Positions 7,917-15,895 of a DNA stretch of 50,170 nt are shown piece after piece; positions within the stretch are counted from its first letter, which is position 1; every line of letters starts with the position of its first letter. The notes beneath the pieces are model-generated. The model did not search any database. It was not told where the DNA came from and saw nothing but the letters and a program-made list of their open reading frames with translations. The translations under genes and the position numbers were made by a program. Origin of the DNA: JANNOG01 sp050329835 (GTDB lineage Bacteria; Actinomycetota; Actinomycetes; Actinomycetales; JBBAYJ01); assembly GCA_050329835.1 (NCBI GenBank), contig JBHJOJ010000043.1:1-50170 (forward strand), read 5' to 3'.

Positions 7917-8343
7917 CCAGGCCACGGCGGCCACCGGCGGGGAGGCGCCCGCGCGGCGGCGCACCTGGCAGCGCGCCGCCGTCGCGATGGCGCTCCAGGA
8001 GTCACCGGACTTCGTGTCGGCCCAGCAGCTCCACGCCCGGATGGCCGCCGCGGGCGAGCGCGTCGGGCTGGCCACGGTGTACCGGGCGCTGCAGGCGCTG
8101 GCCGAGGACGGCGACGTCGACGTCGTGCGAACCCCCGACGGGGAGTCGACCTACCGCCGCTGCAGCCCCACCCACCACCACCACCTCACGTGCCGACTCT
8201 GCGGCCGCACCGTCGAGATCGACGCCTCGGACACTGAGCGCTGGGTCCGGCGGGTGTCGGACTCCCACGGATTCCGTGACGTCGAGCACGTCATCGAGCT
8301 GTTCGGCCGGTGCGCCGACTGCGCGGGCCACGCCCACCCCTGA
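7900..8343 (+). CDS. zur: Fur-family zinc uptake regulator, probable ATT start
   Basis: This DNA-binding repressor probably senses zinc and controls the znu operon. It has a winged-helix half with TVYRALQALAEDGDVDVV, a His-rich hinge (THHHHLTCRLC), CxxC at CRLC and a second CxxC at CADC near the end, as in Zur/Fur dimers. The first ATG (7987) would delete the start of helix 1: the codons before it, reading RRRTWQRAAVAM, match the usual Zur N-terminus. Between the upstream stop at 7882 and 7987 the frame has no ATG, GTG, TTG or CTG; the only plausible initiator is ATT at 7900, preceded by a G-rich GGGGGTGG. I chose 7900 and expect about 147 residues. Confidence 0.8.
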   Translation: MTTSTDQATAATGGEAPARRRTWQRAAVAMALQESPDFVSAQQLHARMAAAGERVGLATVYRALQALAEDGDVDVVRTPDGESTYRRCSPTHHHHLTCRLCGRTVEIDASDTERWVRRVSDSHGFRDVEHVIELFGRCADCAGHAHP

Positions 8344-8377
8344 CCCGTCCCGCAAGGCCCCGGCCGGTCGGAGCCGC

Positions 8378-9109
8378 TCAGTCGTACGGGTTCGCGGGTT
8401 CTTCGTACGGCCCCAGCTCGGTCGCGGCCAGGCGAGGGATCGGCACGTCCGCGGTCGGCCCGCCGGGCGGCCCGAGCCGGCCGGTGACGCTGATCCACTG
8501 GTCGGCGGCGGGCGGCGGTTGGCCCTCCACGAGGATCCGGTAGGCCACGCCGTCCGCGGCGCAGCACGCCAGTGAGATCCGCGCGACGTACCAGTCGCCG
8601 GTCTCGGGGTCGGGGACGGCGAACCCGACCACGCGCACCTCGCGCTCCAGCACCTCGGAACCGGGCTCGTAGAGGACGCGCTCGACGGCCTCGCGCGGGG
8701 TGAGGACCACCGGGTCGCCGGGCGGCAGCGGGGGGAACAGCTCGGCGCTGGGCGCGACGGCGAGCCGGGACTCCCGGAGCACGGCGTCGGACCCCAGGGC
8801 GGGTGGCGGCACCAGGTAGACCGCGAGCACCGGGAGCAGCAGGAGCCAGGCGACGGGCGGCAGGTGCGCCCCGTGCCCGTGGTGGTCGTGGCGATCGTGG
8901 TGGCCGCCCGCGGTCTCCGCCGCGGGACGGGTCGAGCCGGTCGCCAGCCACCAGCCCGCGAACCCGAGGACGACCACCACGGCGCCGGTGGCGAGCAGCG
9001 GCAGCGCCATCGCCTCCTTGACGTAGCGCAGATGCTGGTCGGTGAGCACCAGACGGATCAGAGCCCCCCCGGTGAGCAGCAGCAGGGTGGCGGCCAGGGC
9101 CCGTCTCAC
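8378..9109 (-). CDS. TIGR03943-family putative permease subunit (YcgQ-like)
   Basis: The 243 residues have two or three N-terminal membrane segments, a His-rich linker (GGHHDRHDHHGHG, near 70-82), another membrane segment, then a soluble C-terminal part with VRVVGFAVPDPETG and ISLACCAADG. This is the layout of the DUF1980/TIGR03943 family, which I know as the partner of UPF0718 (YraQ-like) permeases; the gene for such a permease is directly upstream. The transported substrate is not established. The His-rich loop and convergent placement with zur suggest, as inference, a link with metal homeostasis. Confidence 0.75.
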   Translation of the reverse strand: MRRALAATLLLLTGGALIRLVLTDQHLRYVKEAMALPLLATGAVVVVLGFAGWWLATGSTRPAAETAGGHHDRHDHHGHGAHLPPVAWLLLLPVLAVYLVPPPALGSDAVLRESRLAVAPSAELFPPLPPGDPVVLTPREAVERVLYEPGSEVLEREVRVVGFAVPDPETGDWYVARISLACCAADGVAYRILVEGQPPPAADQWISVTGRLGPPGGPTADVPIPRLAATELGPYEEPANPYD

Positions 9110-9140
9110 CGTGGCCTCCTCAGGGGACTTCCGGTGGGGT

Positions 9141-10160
9141 TCACAGCAGCAGCGTCCCCACGGCCGCGGCCGACCCGAGGGCGACGACGAAGGTCAGGGG
9201 CGCGAACCGGAGCGCGAACCGGCGGCCGAACCAGCCGGCCTGCATCGCGACGAGCTTCACGTCGACCATGGGGCCCACGACCATGAAGGCCAGCTGGGCG
9301 GTGGGCGAGAACTGCGAGAAGCTGGCGGCGACGAAGGCGTCGGCCTCGGAGCAGATGGCGACCAGGACGGCCAGTGCCGCCAGCACGAGGACGGCGAGCC
9401 ATGGCTGGGAGGCGACGGCGTCGACGATCTGCGCGGGGATCACGACGTTGACCGTGGCGGCCACCGCGGCCCCGACCACCAGCCAGCCGCCGGCGTGCAG
9501 GAGGTCGTGCTCGGCGCTCGCCCGGAACCGCTCGGCCCGGCTGCCGGTGACGGCGGGCGGCGGGGGCAGGCGGAGCAGCCCGGCCGGGGCGAAGCGGGCC
9601 CACAGCAGGGCGACCACGATCGCGGCGCCGAGGGAGGCGACGAACCGGGCGAGGACCATCTCCGGTCGCCCCGGGAACGCGACCGCGGTCGCGACCATGA
9701 CGATGGGGTTGATCGCGGGGGCGGCCAGCAGGAACGCCAGCGCGGCGGCCTCGGGCACCCCCCGGCGCAGCAGGCCCCCGGCCAGCGGCACCGACGCGCA
9801 CTCGCACCCCGGCAGCACCGCCCCGGACGCGCCGGCCGCGCACACCGCCCCTACGGGGTGACGCGGCAGGGCGCGCGTGATCCAGCGGGCGGGCACGTAC
9901 ACCGTGAGGACGGCCGAGAGGACCACTCCCAGGGCCAGGAACGGCAGGGCCTGGACGACGATCGCGACGAAGACCGTGGTCCAGGTGGCCACCCCGGTGA
10001 CGTCGAAGCGGTCGACCAGCCACGGTCGTCCCACCAGCAGGGCGATGAGGACGAGCGCCAGGGCGGCAGGCGCGACCAGAGGGTCCCGCAGGGCCCGGGC
10101 CAGCGGGGACCCACGACGGACCGGAGGGTCGCCGGCCGCGGGCCGCGCCGGGGCCGTCAC
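9141..10160 (-). CDS. UPF0718/DUF318-family permease (YraQ-like)
   Basis: The 339-residue polytopic membrane protein has about eight hydrophobic segments. It carries the family's CECASVPLAGGLLRRG region (Cys-x-Cys) near 120, the LAAPAINPIVMVAT segment, and near the end ICSEADAFVAASF and MVVGPMVDVKL. The GTG start at 10160 overlaps the uppS stop as GTGA. With the TIGR03943 protein it forms a two-gene set whose partner relationship is known across bacteria; the physiological substrate is unresolved. Confidence 0.8.
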   Translation of the reverse strand: MTAPARPAAGDPPVRRGSPLARALRDPLVAPAALALVLIALLVGRPWLVDRFDVTGVATWTTVFVAIVVQALPFLALGVVLSAVLTVYVPARWITRALPRHPVGAVCAAGASGAVLPGCECASVPLAGGLLRRGVPEAAALAFLLAAPAINPIVMVATAVAFPGRPEMVLARFVASLGAAIVVALLWARFAPAGLLRLPPPPAVTGSRAERFRASAEHDLLHAGGWLVVGAAVAATVNVVIPAQIVDAVASQPWLAVLVLAALAVLVAICSEADAFVAASFSQFSPTAQLAFMVVGPMVDVKLVAMQAGWFGRRFALRFAPLTFVVALGSAAAVGTLLL

Positions 10161-11083
10161 GAGCCCACCTGGTCCACGGCGCCACCGTAGCGGCGGTCCC
10201 GAGCCGCGTACTCGCTCACGGCCGCCCACAGGTGGCGGCGGTCGACGTCCGGCCACAGGTCGTCGGTGAACACCATCTCGGCGTACGCCGACTGCCACAG
10301 CAGGAAGTTCGAGATGCGCTGCTCGCCGGCCACCCGCCAGAACAGGTCGACGTCCGGCATGTCGGGCTCGTCGAGGTACCGGGCGACGGTCCACTCGTCG
10401 ATGCGGTCCGGGTCGAGGTGGCCGGAGCGGGCGTCGCGGGCCATGGCGGCCGCCGCGTCGGCGATCTCGGACCGCCCCCCGTAGTTCACGCACATCGTGA
10501 GGGTGCACACGGTGTTGCGCTCGGTCAGGAGCTCGGCCTCCTCCAGCTCGGACACGACGCTCGGCCACAGACGGGGCCGCCGGCCCGCCCACCGCACCCG
10601 CACGCCCCAGGCGTGCATCTGGTCGCGGCGGCGACGGATGACGTCGCGGTTGAAGTTCATGAGGAACCGGACCTCGTCCGGCGACCGCTTCCAGTTCTCG
10701 GTGCTGAAGGCGTAGGCGCTGACGTGGCCGACGCCGATCTCGATGGCACCGGCGACGACGTCGAGCAGCGCCGCCTCACCGCGGCGGTGCCCCTCGTTGC
10801 GGGGCAGGTTCCGCTGGTTCGCCCACCGGCCGTTGCCGTCCATGACGACCGCGACGTGGCGAGGGATCCGCTGAGGCGGGAGCTGCGGCGGCCGGGCACC
10901 CGACGGGTGCGGCGGCGGGTGCACGACCGGTGGCCGCGCCGGGGGGTCGGCCACCTCGCGCCGCACGGCGGCGCCGGGCGGCGGGTCGTCCGGACCGGCC
11001 GCGGGGACCGGACCGGGGGCGAGCGGCAGGGTCTCGCGGCGTCGCACCCACCAGCGGCGCCGGGTGCGGGGACCGGCGGTCAC
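10157..11083 (-). CDS. uppS: Isoprenyl transferase (cis-prenyltransferase, undecaprenyl/decaprenyl diphosphate synthase)
   Basis: This enzyme condenses isopentenyl diphosphate in cis to make the C50-C55 lipid carrier for cell-wall synthesis. The catalytic MDGNGRWA is at 81-88, followed by GHRRGEAAL, YAFSTENWKRS, and near the end ISNFLLWQSAYAEMVF and LWPDV, all hallmark motifs. The protein has a roughly 75-residue Pro/Arg-rich N-terminal extension before the conserved core, longer than in the E. coli enzyme. GTG at 11083 overlaps recO as GTGA. The nearest downstream alternative starts would shorten only the extension. Confidence 0.95.
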   Translation of the reverse strand: MTAGPRTRRRWWVRRRETLPLAPGPVPAAGPDDPPPGAAVRREVADPPARPPVVHPPPHPSGARPPQLPPQRIPRHVAVVMDGNGRWANQRNLPRNEGHRRGEAALLDVVAGAIEIGVGHVSAYAFSTENWKRSPDEVRFLMNFNRDVIRRRRDQMHAWGVRVRWAGRRPRLWPSVVSELEEAELLTERNTVCTLTMCVNYGGRSEIADAAAAMARDARSGHLDPDRIDEWTVARYLDEPDMPDVDLFWRVAGEQRISNFLLWQSAYAEMVFTDDLWPDVDRRHLWAAVSEYAARDRRYGGAVDQVGS

Positions 11084-11895
11084 CGGGGCACCGCGGGCTC
11101 GCGGTCCGGCCGGACGGCGGCACGACCGTCGATCCGGCGTCCGGCGTGGCCCTCGGCGGTCCGTTCGACGTGGCGCCAGGAACGGATCCCCGACTCCAGG
11201 GTCCACTGCAGCAGGGCCGACACCACGCCGGAGGCCTGCCGCCGGGCCCAGTCCTCGCCGGCCTCGGCCGCCGCCCAGTCCCCCGCCAGCAGGGCGCCGA
11301 GGAGCACCATGGTCGCCGGGTCGACCGCCACCGCCGAGGTCGACCCGTCCGACCGGCACGCCGGGCAGACGGCACCGCCGGACGACACCGAGACCGCGAC
11401 GTGCGGGCCGGGTGCCCCGCAGCGCCCGCACCTGTCGAACGACGGAGCGTACCCGGCGGTGGCGAGCGCCCGGACGGCGAAGCTGTCGAGCACGAGACCC
11501 GGGTCGCGACCGGTGACCGCCAGCGCGTGAAGGCCGCCGACCAGCAACGACAGCAGCGGCGGGGCGGGTTCGCGTTCGATCGGGAGCAGGCGCAGGGTGG
11601 TCTCGAGCATCGCGGTGCCGGTCGTGTAGCGGCTGTAGCTGCCGGCGAGGCGCTCGCCGTAGGCGGCGACGGTCTGCGCCTGGGTGACGACGTCGAGGGT
11701 GCGGCCGGTGTGGAGCTGGACGTCGACGTGGGTGAACGGCTCGAGCCGGGCGCCGAAACGCGACGTGGTGCGCCGCACGCCCTTGGCGACCGCGCGGACG
11801 ATCCCGGTGTCGCGGGTCAGCAGGACGACGATCCGGTCGGCCTCGCCGAGTTTGTGGGTGCGCAGCACGACCCCGGTGTCGCGGTACAGACCCAC
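11080..11895 (-). CDS. recO: DNA repair protein RecO
   Basis: RecO anneals single strands and loads RecA with RecR in RecFOR recombinational repair. The 271 residues begin with the OB-fold (LYRDTGVVLRTHKLGEADRIV, a near-signature start), continue with GVRRTTSRFGARLEPFT, and hold a four-Cys zinc site about residues 158-183 (CGRCG...CPAC). The GTG at 11895 starts two residues before the conserved LYRD. The gene overlaps uppS by GTGA, as in many actinomycetes, where leuA is usually the gene upstream; here a toxin-antitoxin pair lies between. Confidence 0.95.
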   Translation of the reverse strand: MGLYRDTGVVLRTHKLGEADRIVVLLTRDTGIVRAVAKGVRRTTSRFGARLEPFTHVDVQLHTGRTLDVVTQAQTVAAYGERLAGSYSRYTTGTAMLETTLRLLPIEREPAPPLLSLLVGGLHALAVTGRDPGLVLDSFAVRALATAGYAPSFDRCGRCGAPGPHVAVSVSSGGAVCPACRSDGSTSAVAVDPATMVLLGALLAGDWAAAEAGEDWARRQASGVVSALLQWTLESGIRSWRHVERTAEGHAGRRIDGRAAVRPDREPAVPR

Positions 11896-11972
11896 GGCCC
11901 CAGTGTGGCCCCTGAAGCGCCCGTGACGACGCAGGCCCGCTCGGCGCCCACCGCACGACCACGTGCGCGGCC

Positions 11973-12365
11973 TCACGGATGGACGACCCGGCACCCGATG
12001 CCGGCGGCCGAGGCGATGCGCCCGTCGCACGTGACGAGGGCGGCACCGGTCGCCTCGGCCAGCGCGACGTAGAGACCGTCGGTCATGGTCAGGTTGTGCC
12101 GGAGCTCCCAGGCGCGCCCGAGGAGCCAGGTGGCGGGGAAGGTCACGAGGGCCAGGCCGTGGAGGTCCGCGAGGGCGTCCGCAGCGCGGGCGGTGTCGAG
12201 GACACCGCGTCGCCAGAGCCGGCGGATCGCCTGGGCGGACTCGGCGACGACGTTCTCGGGGGCGAGGAGCCGGTCCTCGTCCGCCAGGCGACGCCGGGCC
12301 CACCGGCCGCGTCCGGTGTCCGAGGCGACGGCGTCGACGACGGCCGAGGCGTCCACGACGATCAC
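11973..12365 (-). CDS. PIN-domain toxin (VapC family)
   Basis: A probable ribonuclease toxin. The 130 residues show the PIN acidic set: VVDASAVVD (Asp 5), ENVVAESAQAI (Glu near 43), MTDGLYVALAEA (Asp near 98) and TCDGRIASA (Asp near 116), which bind the catalytic magnesium. The start GTG at 12365 overlaps the antitoxin stop as GTGA; an ATG at 12375 would add three residues. Its target RNA cannot be inferred. It is inserted between leuA and recO. Confidence 0.85.
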   Translation of the reverse strand: MIVVDASAVVDAVASDTGRGRWARRRLADEDRLLAPENVVAESAQAIRRLWRRGVLDTARAADALADLHGLALVTFPATWLLGRAWELRHNLTMTDGLYVALAEATGAALVTCDGRIASAAGIGCRVVHP

Positions 12366-12613
12366 AGGTCCGGCCATTCCTCGCCTGCGTCGCGGATCTC
12401 CCGGACGACGAGTTCCCCCGTTCGCTCGTCCGCCGCGCCCCCGAGCCGCGACCCCGCACGTTCGAGGACGGCCCGGTTGCGGGCCAGGGCCGCCTCGACC
12501 TCCAGCACCGACATCAGGTAGGCCTGCAGTGACTGGCCGCGACGGCGGGCCATGGCCGCCAGGGCGTCGCGGACCTCGTCGGGGACGTCTCGGACGAGAA
12601 TGTTCACAGGCAC
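12362..12613 (-). CDS. Ribbon-helix-helix antitoxin (FitA/VapB-like)
   Basis: An 83-residue protein starting VNILVRDVPDEVRDAL, a ribbon-helix-helix DNA-binding N-terminus, followed by RRGQSLQAYLMSVLE and a charged C-terminal part ending EEWPDL that would wrap the toxin. It is the upstream gene of a GTGA-coupled pair with the PIN toxin and presumably neutralises it and represses the pair. The start could be GTG 12613 or GTG 12607. A 10-bp palindrome ACGCTAGCGT lies about 30 bp upstream (12644-12653) and could be part of an operator. Confidence 0.8.
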   Translation of the reverse strand: MPVNILVRDVPDEVRDALAAMARRRGQSLQAYLMSVLEVEAALARNRAVLERAGSRLGGAADERTGELVVREIRDAGEEWPDL

Positions 12614-12697
12614 ACGCTGACGATAGCCCCGGAAGCTTGCAGAACGCTAGCGTCCTCGCGTGTGGACGGGCGTCAGCCCGGACCCTGTGGACGACCG

Positions 12698-14434
12698 TCA
12701 CCTCACTGCGCGGTTGACGGCCGACACGACGGCCTTGAGCGAGGCCGTGACGATGTTGGGGTCGGTGCCGACCCCCCACAGCACCTGCCCGCCGATGGCG
12801 CATTCGACGTAGGCCGCGGCCGTGGCGTCCCCGCCCGCCGACATCGCGTGCTCGGCGTAGTCGAGCACCCGGACGTCCACCCCGTGCTCGGCCAGGGCCG
12901 CGCAGAACGCCGCGATCGGGCCGTTGCCCCGGGCGGTCAGGGCCACCTCGGCGTCGCCGTCCCGCAGCCGCACCTCGAGGGTGTCGAGGGCGTCGACGGT
13001 GGCCTGCTGGGTGAGCGAGCGGAGCTCGAACCGGCCCCACCGCTCCCCCGCCCCGGCCGTCGAGGCCGGCAGGTACTCGTCCGCGAAGATCTGCCACAGC
13101 TCCTCGGCCGTCACCTCGCCGCCGTGGGTGTCGGCGTGGGCCTGGACGACCCCACTGAGCTCGATCTGCAGCCGGCGCGGCAGGTCGAGGTGCCGCTCGG
13201 TCTTCATGAGGTAGGCGACGCCGCCCTTGCCGGACTGGCTGTTGACCCGGATCACGGCCTCGTACGACCGGCCCAGGTCCTTCGGATCGACCGGCAGGTA
13301 CGGCACCGCCCAGGTGAACTCCTCGACCGGGACGCCGGCGACCGCGGCGTCGCGCTGCAACCAGTCGAAGCCCTTCTTGATGGCGTCCTGGTGGGAGCCG
13401 GAGAACGCCGTGAACACCAGGTCCCCGCCGTACGGGTGGCGGGGGTGGACCGGCAGCTGGTTGCAGTGCTCGACGGTGCGGCGGATCTCGTCGATGCCGG
13501 AGAGGTCGACCTGAGGGTCGATCCCCTGGCTCATGAGGTTGCCGCCCAGGGTGACCAGGCACACGTTGCCGGTGCGCTCTCCGTTGCCGAACAGGCAGCC
13601 CTCGATCCGGTCCGCCCCCGCCAGGTACCCCAGCTCGGCGGCCGCCACCGCGGTCCCCCGGTCGTTGTGCGGGTGCAGGCTCAGCACCACCGACTCCCGG
13701 CGCGCCAGATGGCGGTGCATCCACTCGATGGAGTCGGCGTAGACGTTGGGCGTCGCCATCTCGACGGTGGCCGGGAGATTGACGATGACCTTGCGGTCGG
13801 GGCTCGCCTCGAGGACCTCGAGGACCTCGTTGCACACCCGGGCGGCGAACTCCAGCTCGGTCCCGGTGTAGGACTCCGGGGAGTACTCGAAGTAGATGTC
13901 GGTGTCCCGGGCCAGCTCGTCGGCGTACTTGAGGCACAGCCGGGCCCCGGTGGTCGCGATGTCGGCGATGCCGTCGGTGTCCAGCCCGAACACCACCCGC
14001 CGCTGGAGGACCGACGTCGAGTTGTACAGGTGGACGATCGCCTGGCGCGCCCCCCGCAGCGACTCGTAGGTCCGCTCGATGAGGTGCTCGCGGGCCTGGG
14101 TGAGGACCTGGATCGTCACGTCGTCCGGGATCAGGTCGTTCTCGATCAGCCGCCGGACGAAGTCGAAGTCGGTCTGGCTGGCCGACGGGAACCCGACCTC
14201 GATCTCCTTGTAGCCCATCCGCACCAGGAGGTCGAACATGCGCTGCTTGCGCTCGATGTCCATGGGGTCGATGAGGGCCTGGTTGCCGTCGCGGAGGTCG
14301 ACGGCGCACCAGCGCGGCGCGGACTCGATGCGCCGGTCCGGCCAGGTCCGGTCGGGCAGGTCGACGGTGATCTGCTCGTGGAAGGGCTCATAGCGCGAGA
14401 CGGGCAGGGACGTGGACTGTTGGGGGTGTCGCAC
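12698..14434 (-). CDS. leuA: 2-isopropylmalate synthase
   Basis: This is the first committed enzyme of leucine synthesis: acetyl-CoA plus 2-oxoisovalerate gives 2-isopropylmalate. The 578 residues match the long actinobacterial form: catalytic TIM barrel with LRDGNQAL near 50, SLHPHNDRGTAVA with metal-binding His residues near 245, GNGERTGN near 280, and a C-terminal LeuA dimer domain for leucine feedback. GTG at 14434 follows GAGGAGA with normal spacing; the frame is open further upstream but not conserved there. The 157 bp before the next gene show no clear leucine-rich leader peptide. Confidence 0.96.
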   Translation of the reverse strand: MRHPQQSTSLPVSRYEPFHEQITVDLPDRTWPDRRIESAPRWCAVDLRDGNQALIDPMDIERKQRMFDLLVRMGYKEIEVGFPSASQTDFDFVRRLIENDLIPDDVTIQVLTQAREHLIERTYESLRGARQAIVHLYNSTSVLQRRVVFGLDTDGIADIATTGARLCLKYADELARDTDIYFEYSPESYTGTELEFAARVCNEVLEVLEASPDRKVIVNLPATVEMATPNVYADSIEWMHRHLARRESVVLSLHPHNDRGTAVAAAELGYLAGADRIEGCLFGNGERTGNVCLVTLGGNLMSQGIDPQVDLSGIDEIRRTVEHCNQLPVHPRHPYGGDLVFTAFSGSHQDAIKKGFDWLQRDAAVAGVPVEEFTWAVPYLPVDPKDLGRSYEAVIRVNSQSGKGGVAYLMKTERHLDLPRRLQIELSGVVQAHADTHGGEVTAEELWQIFADEYLPASTAGAGERWGRFELRSLTQQATVDALDTLEVRLRDGDAEVALTARGNGPIAAFCAALAEHGVDVRVLDYAEHAMSAGGDATAAAYVECAIGGQVLWGVGTDPNIVTASLKAVVSAVNRAVR

Positions 14435-14591
14435 GGGGTCTCCTCGGATCGGGCCTGGCGGGCGGCCGCGGGATCGCGGCGCAGCGGGTCGGCAGGACAG
14501 GACCCCGCGACGGGTCAGCCGACCGTTCGGGACCCGCCGCGGCGACCGAGGAGAAGGCGCGCCGACGGCATCGCCGTGACAGTACACCGCG

Positions 14592-15146
14592 TCAGGAGAC
14601 GACGTCGTGCTCGCTCACACCCGCCTCGCGACGACCCGCGAGTCCCGGGAGAGCGGCGAGGGCGACCGCGGCGAGCAGCAGGGACACCCCGCTCGCCACC
14701 GCACGGACGAGGTTCCACGCCTGCCAGCGTCCGGAGTAGGCGTCCCAGACACGGGCCGCCTCGGTCTCCGGGAGCGGGACCGCGACCGCGGCGAGGTCCT
14801 CGTTCATCGGGACGTTGACGAGTGCGGTCACCCCGATCCCGCAGATCAGGTACACCGCGCCCGCCATGAGGAAGAGGGCCCGCGAGAGGCCGCGGGCCTG
14901 CCCCCCGGCGAGGACGCCGGCGACGGCGAGTGCCAACGGGGTGAGGAAGAAGGCCGGGAAGAACGCCGCGTTGCGGACCGAGGCGTTCATCTCCTGCATG
15001 GCCTCGACGGCCACCCGAGGGTCCGCGGCGTCGAGGCCCCACATCGTGGAGACCACCCAGGCGTAGAAGAAGCCGAAGATCGCGCCGGTCAGGACGACGG
15101 CAACGTAACCGGCGAGGTGGGCGGGGCCGACGAGGGGACGGGTCAT
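14592..15146 (-). CDS. DUF1772 (anthrone oxygenase-like) membrane protein
   Basis: The 184-residue protein has four hydrophobic segments: GYVAVVLTGAIFGFFYAWV near 15-32, AAFFPAFFLTPLALAVAG, FLMAGAVYLICGIGVTA, and a C-terminal helix. The conserved segment NVPMNEDLA lies between the third and fourth. That is the DUF1772 layout; some fungal relatives are anthrone oxygenases, but bacterial function is unknown. The ATG at 15146 follows AAGGAGG. It is transcribed divergently from a TetR gene, with two matching palindromes between, so it is very probably that repressor's target. Confidence 0.75.
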   Translation of the reverse strand: MTRPLVGPAHLAGYVAVVLTGAIFGFFYAWVVSTMWGLDAADPRVAVEAMQEMNASVRNAAFFPAFFLTPLALAVAGVLAGGQARGLSRALFLMAGAVYLICGIGVTALVNVPMNEDLAAVAVPLPETEAARVWDAYSGRWQAWNLVRAVASGVSLLLAAVALAALPGLAGRREAGVSEHDVVS

Positions 15147-15160
15147 GGACCCTCCTTATC

Positions 15161-15176
15161 CGTACCAACAGGTACG
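15161..15176. promoter_or_regulatory. TetR operator candidate 1
   Basis: CGTACC-AACA-GGTACG is a perfect inverted repeat with 6-bp arms. It lies between the start of the DUF1772 gene and the divergent TetR gene and matches a second 16-bp site 25 bp away centre to centre, so the two sites would be bound on nearly the same helical side offset by about 2.4 turns. Confidence 0.6.
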
Positions 15177-15185
15177 TATAAGATT

Positions 15186-15209
15186 CGTACGAGCCAGTAC
15201 GCTTGTCAA
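15186..15209 (-). promoter_or_regulatory. TetR operator candidate 2 plus -35 box for the DUF1772 gene
   Basis: CGTACG-AGCC-AGTACG (15186-15201) repeats the layout of the neighbouring operator with 5 perfect outer pairs per arm. On the minus strand a perfect TTGACA (15204-15209) lies next to it, with a weak GAATCT 17 bp downstream as possible -10. A repressor bound here would cover the promoter of the DUF1772 gene. Confidence 0.5.
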
Positions 15210-15211
15210 CC

Positions 15212-15895
15212 GTGGCGAGCACCGGGACCCGCCGTGGCAGGCTGCCGGCCGCCGAGCGCGCGACGCGTCGCGCGGCGGTGCTGGACGCCGCCCTCGCCGA
15301 GCTCGTCGAGCACGGCTGGCCCGGGGTGACGATGCTGGGCGTGGCCCGCCGGGCGCAGGCGTCGAAGGAGACGCTGTACGCCTGGTTCGGCAGTCGCGAA
15401 GGGCTCATGGAGGCCCTCGTCGAGCGCAACGCCGACCAGACCGCCCACCACCTGCGGCAAGCGCTCGACCACGACGCCGACCCGGTGGACGTGCTCGTCC
15501 AGTACGCCCAGGGCCTGCTCTCGCTGCTCGTCAGCGCCGGCTCGGTGGCCCTCAACCGGGCGGCGGCGGGCTCCCCGGACCTGGCGGCGGTCCTGCTGCG
15601 AGCCGGTCGCCACCGCGTCGGGCCGGTCGTCGAGCAGTACCTGGCCCGGCTGCACGCCCGGGGCGTGCTCGACGCCCCCGACGCCGCCGCGGCCTTCCGG
15701 CTGCTCTACGGCCTCACCGTGCAGGACACCCAGATCCGGGTGCTCCTGGGCGAACCCCCACCGCCGCCCGACGTCATCGCGGCCCGGTCCCGCGAGGCGG
15801 TGACCCGGTTCCTCCTGCTGTCGCCGGGACCTCAGACCGGGGCGAGCACCGGCATGCCGAGTTCCCGGGCGGCATCGGCGAGCTCGGTGTCATAG
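15212..15895 (+). CDS. TetR/AcrR-family regulator
   Basis: The first 60 residues are a TetR helix-turn-helix domain: RAAVLDAALAEL, GVTMLGVARRAQASKETLYAWFGSREGLMEAL. The rest is a ligand-binding helical domain with no recognisable specificity. Starts are GTG 15212 or TTG 15203; the former leaves the operator just outside the gene. It presumably represses the divergent DUF1772 gene and itself. The last 21 codons overlap the 3' end of the convergent PIN toxin gene (stop at 15832), and the final residues are low-complexity, so the C-terminus may have been altered by insertion of that module. Confidence 0.85.
   Translation: MASTGTRRGRLPAAERATRRAAVLDAALAELVEHGWPGVTMLGVARRAQASKETLYAWFGSREGLMEALVERNADQTAHHLRQALDHDADPVDVLVQYAQGLLSLLVSAGSVALNRAAAGSPDLAAVLLRAGRHRVGPVVEQYLARLHARGVLDAPDAAAAFRLLYGLTVQDTQIRVLLGEPPPPPDVIAARSREAVTRFLLLSPGPQTGASTGMPSSRAASASSVS

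Noticed and set aside
14435..14591. A leucine leader peptide or T-box before leuA.
   Set aside because: No Leu-rich short frame and no T-box-like structure could be recognised.
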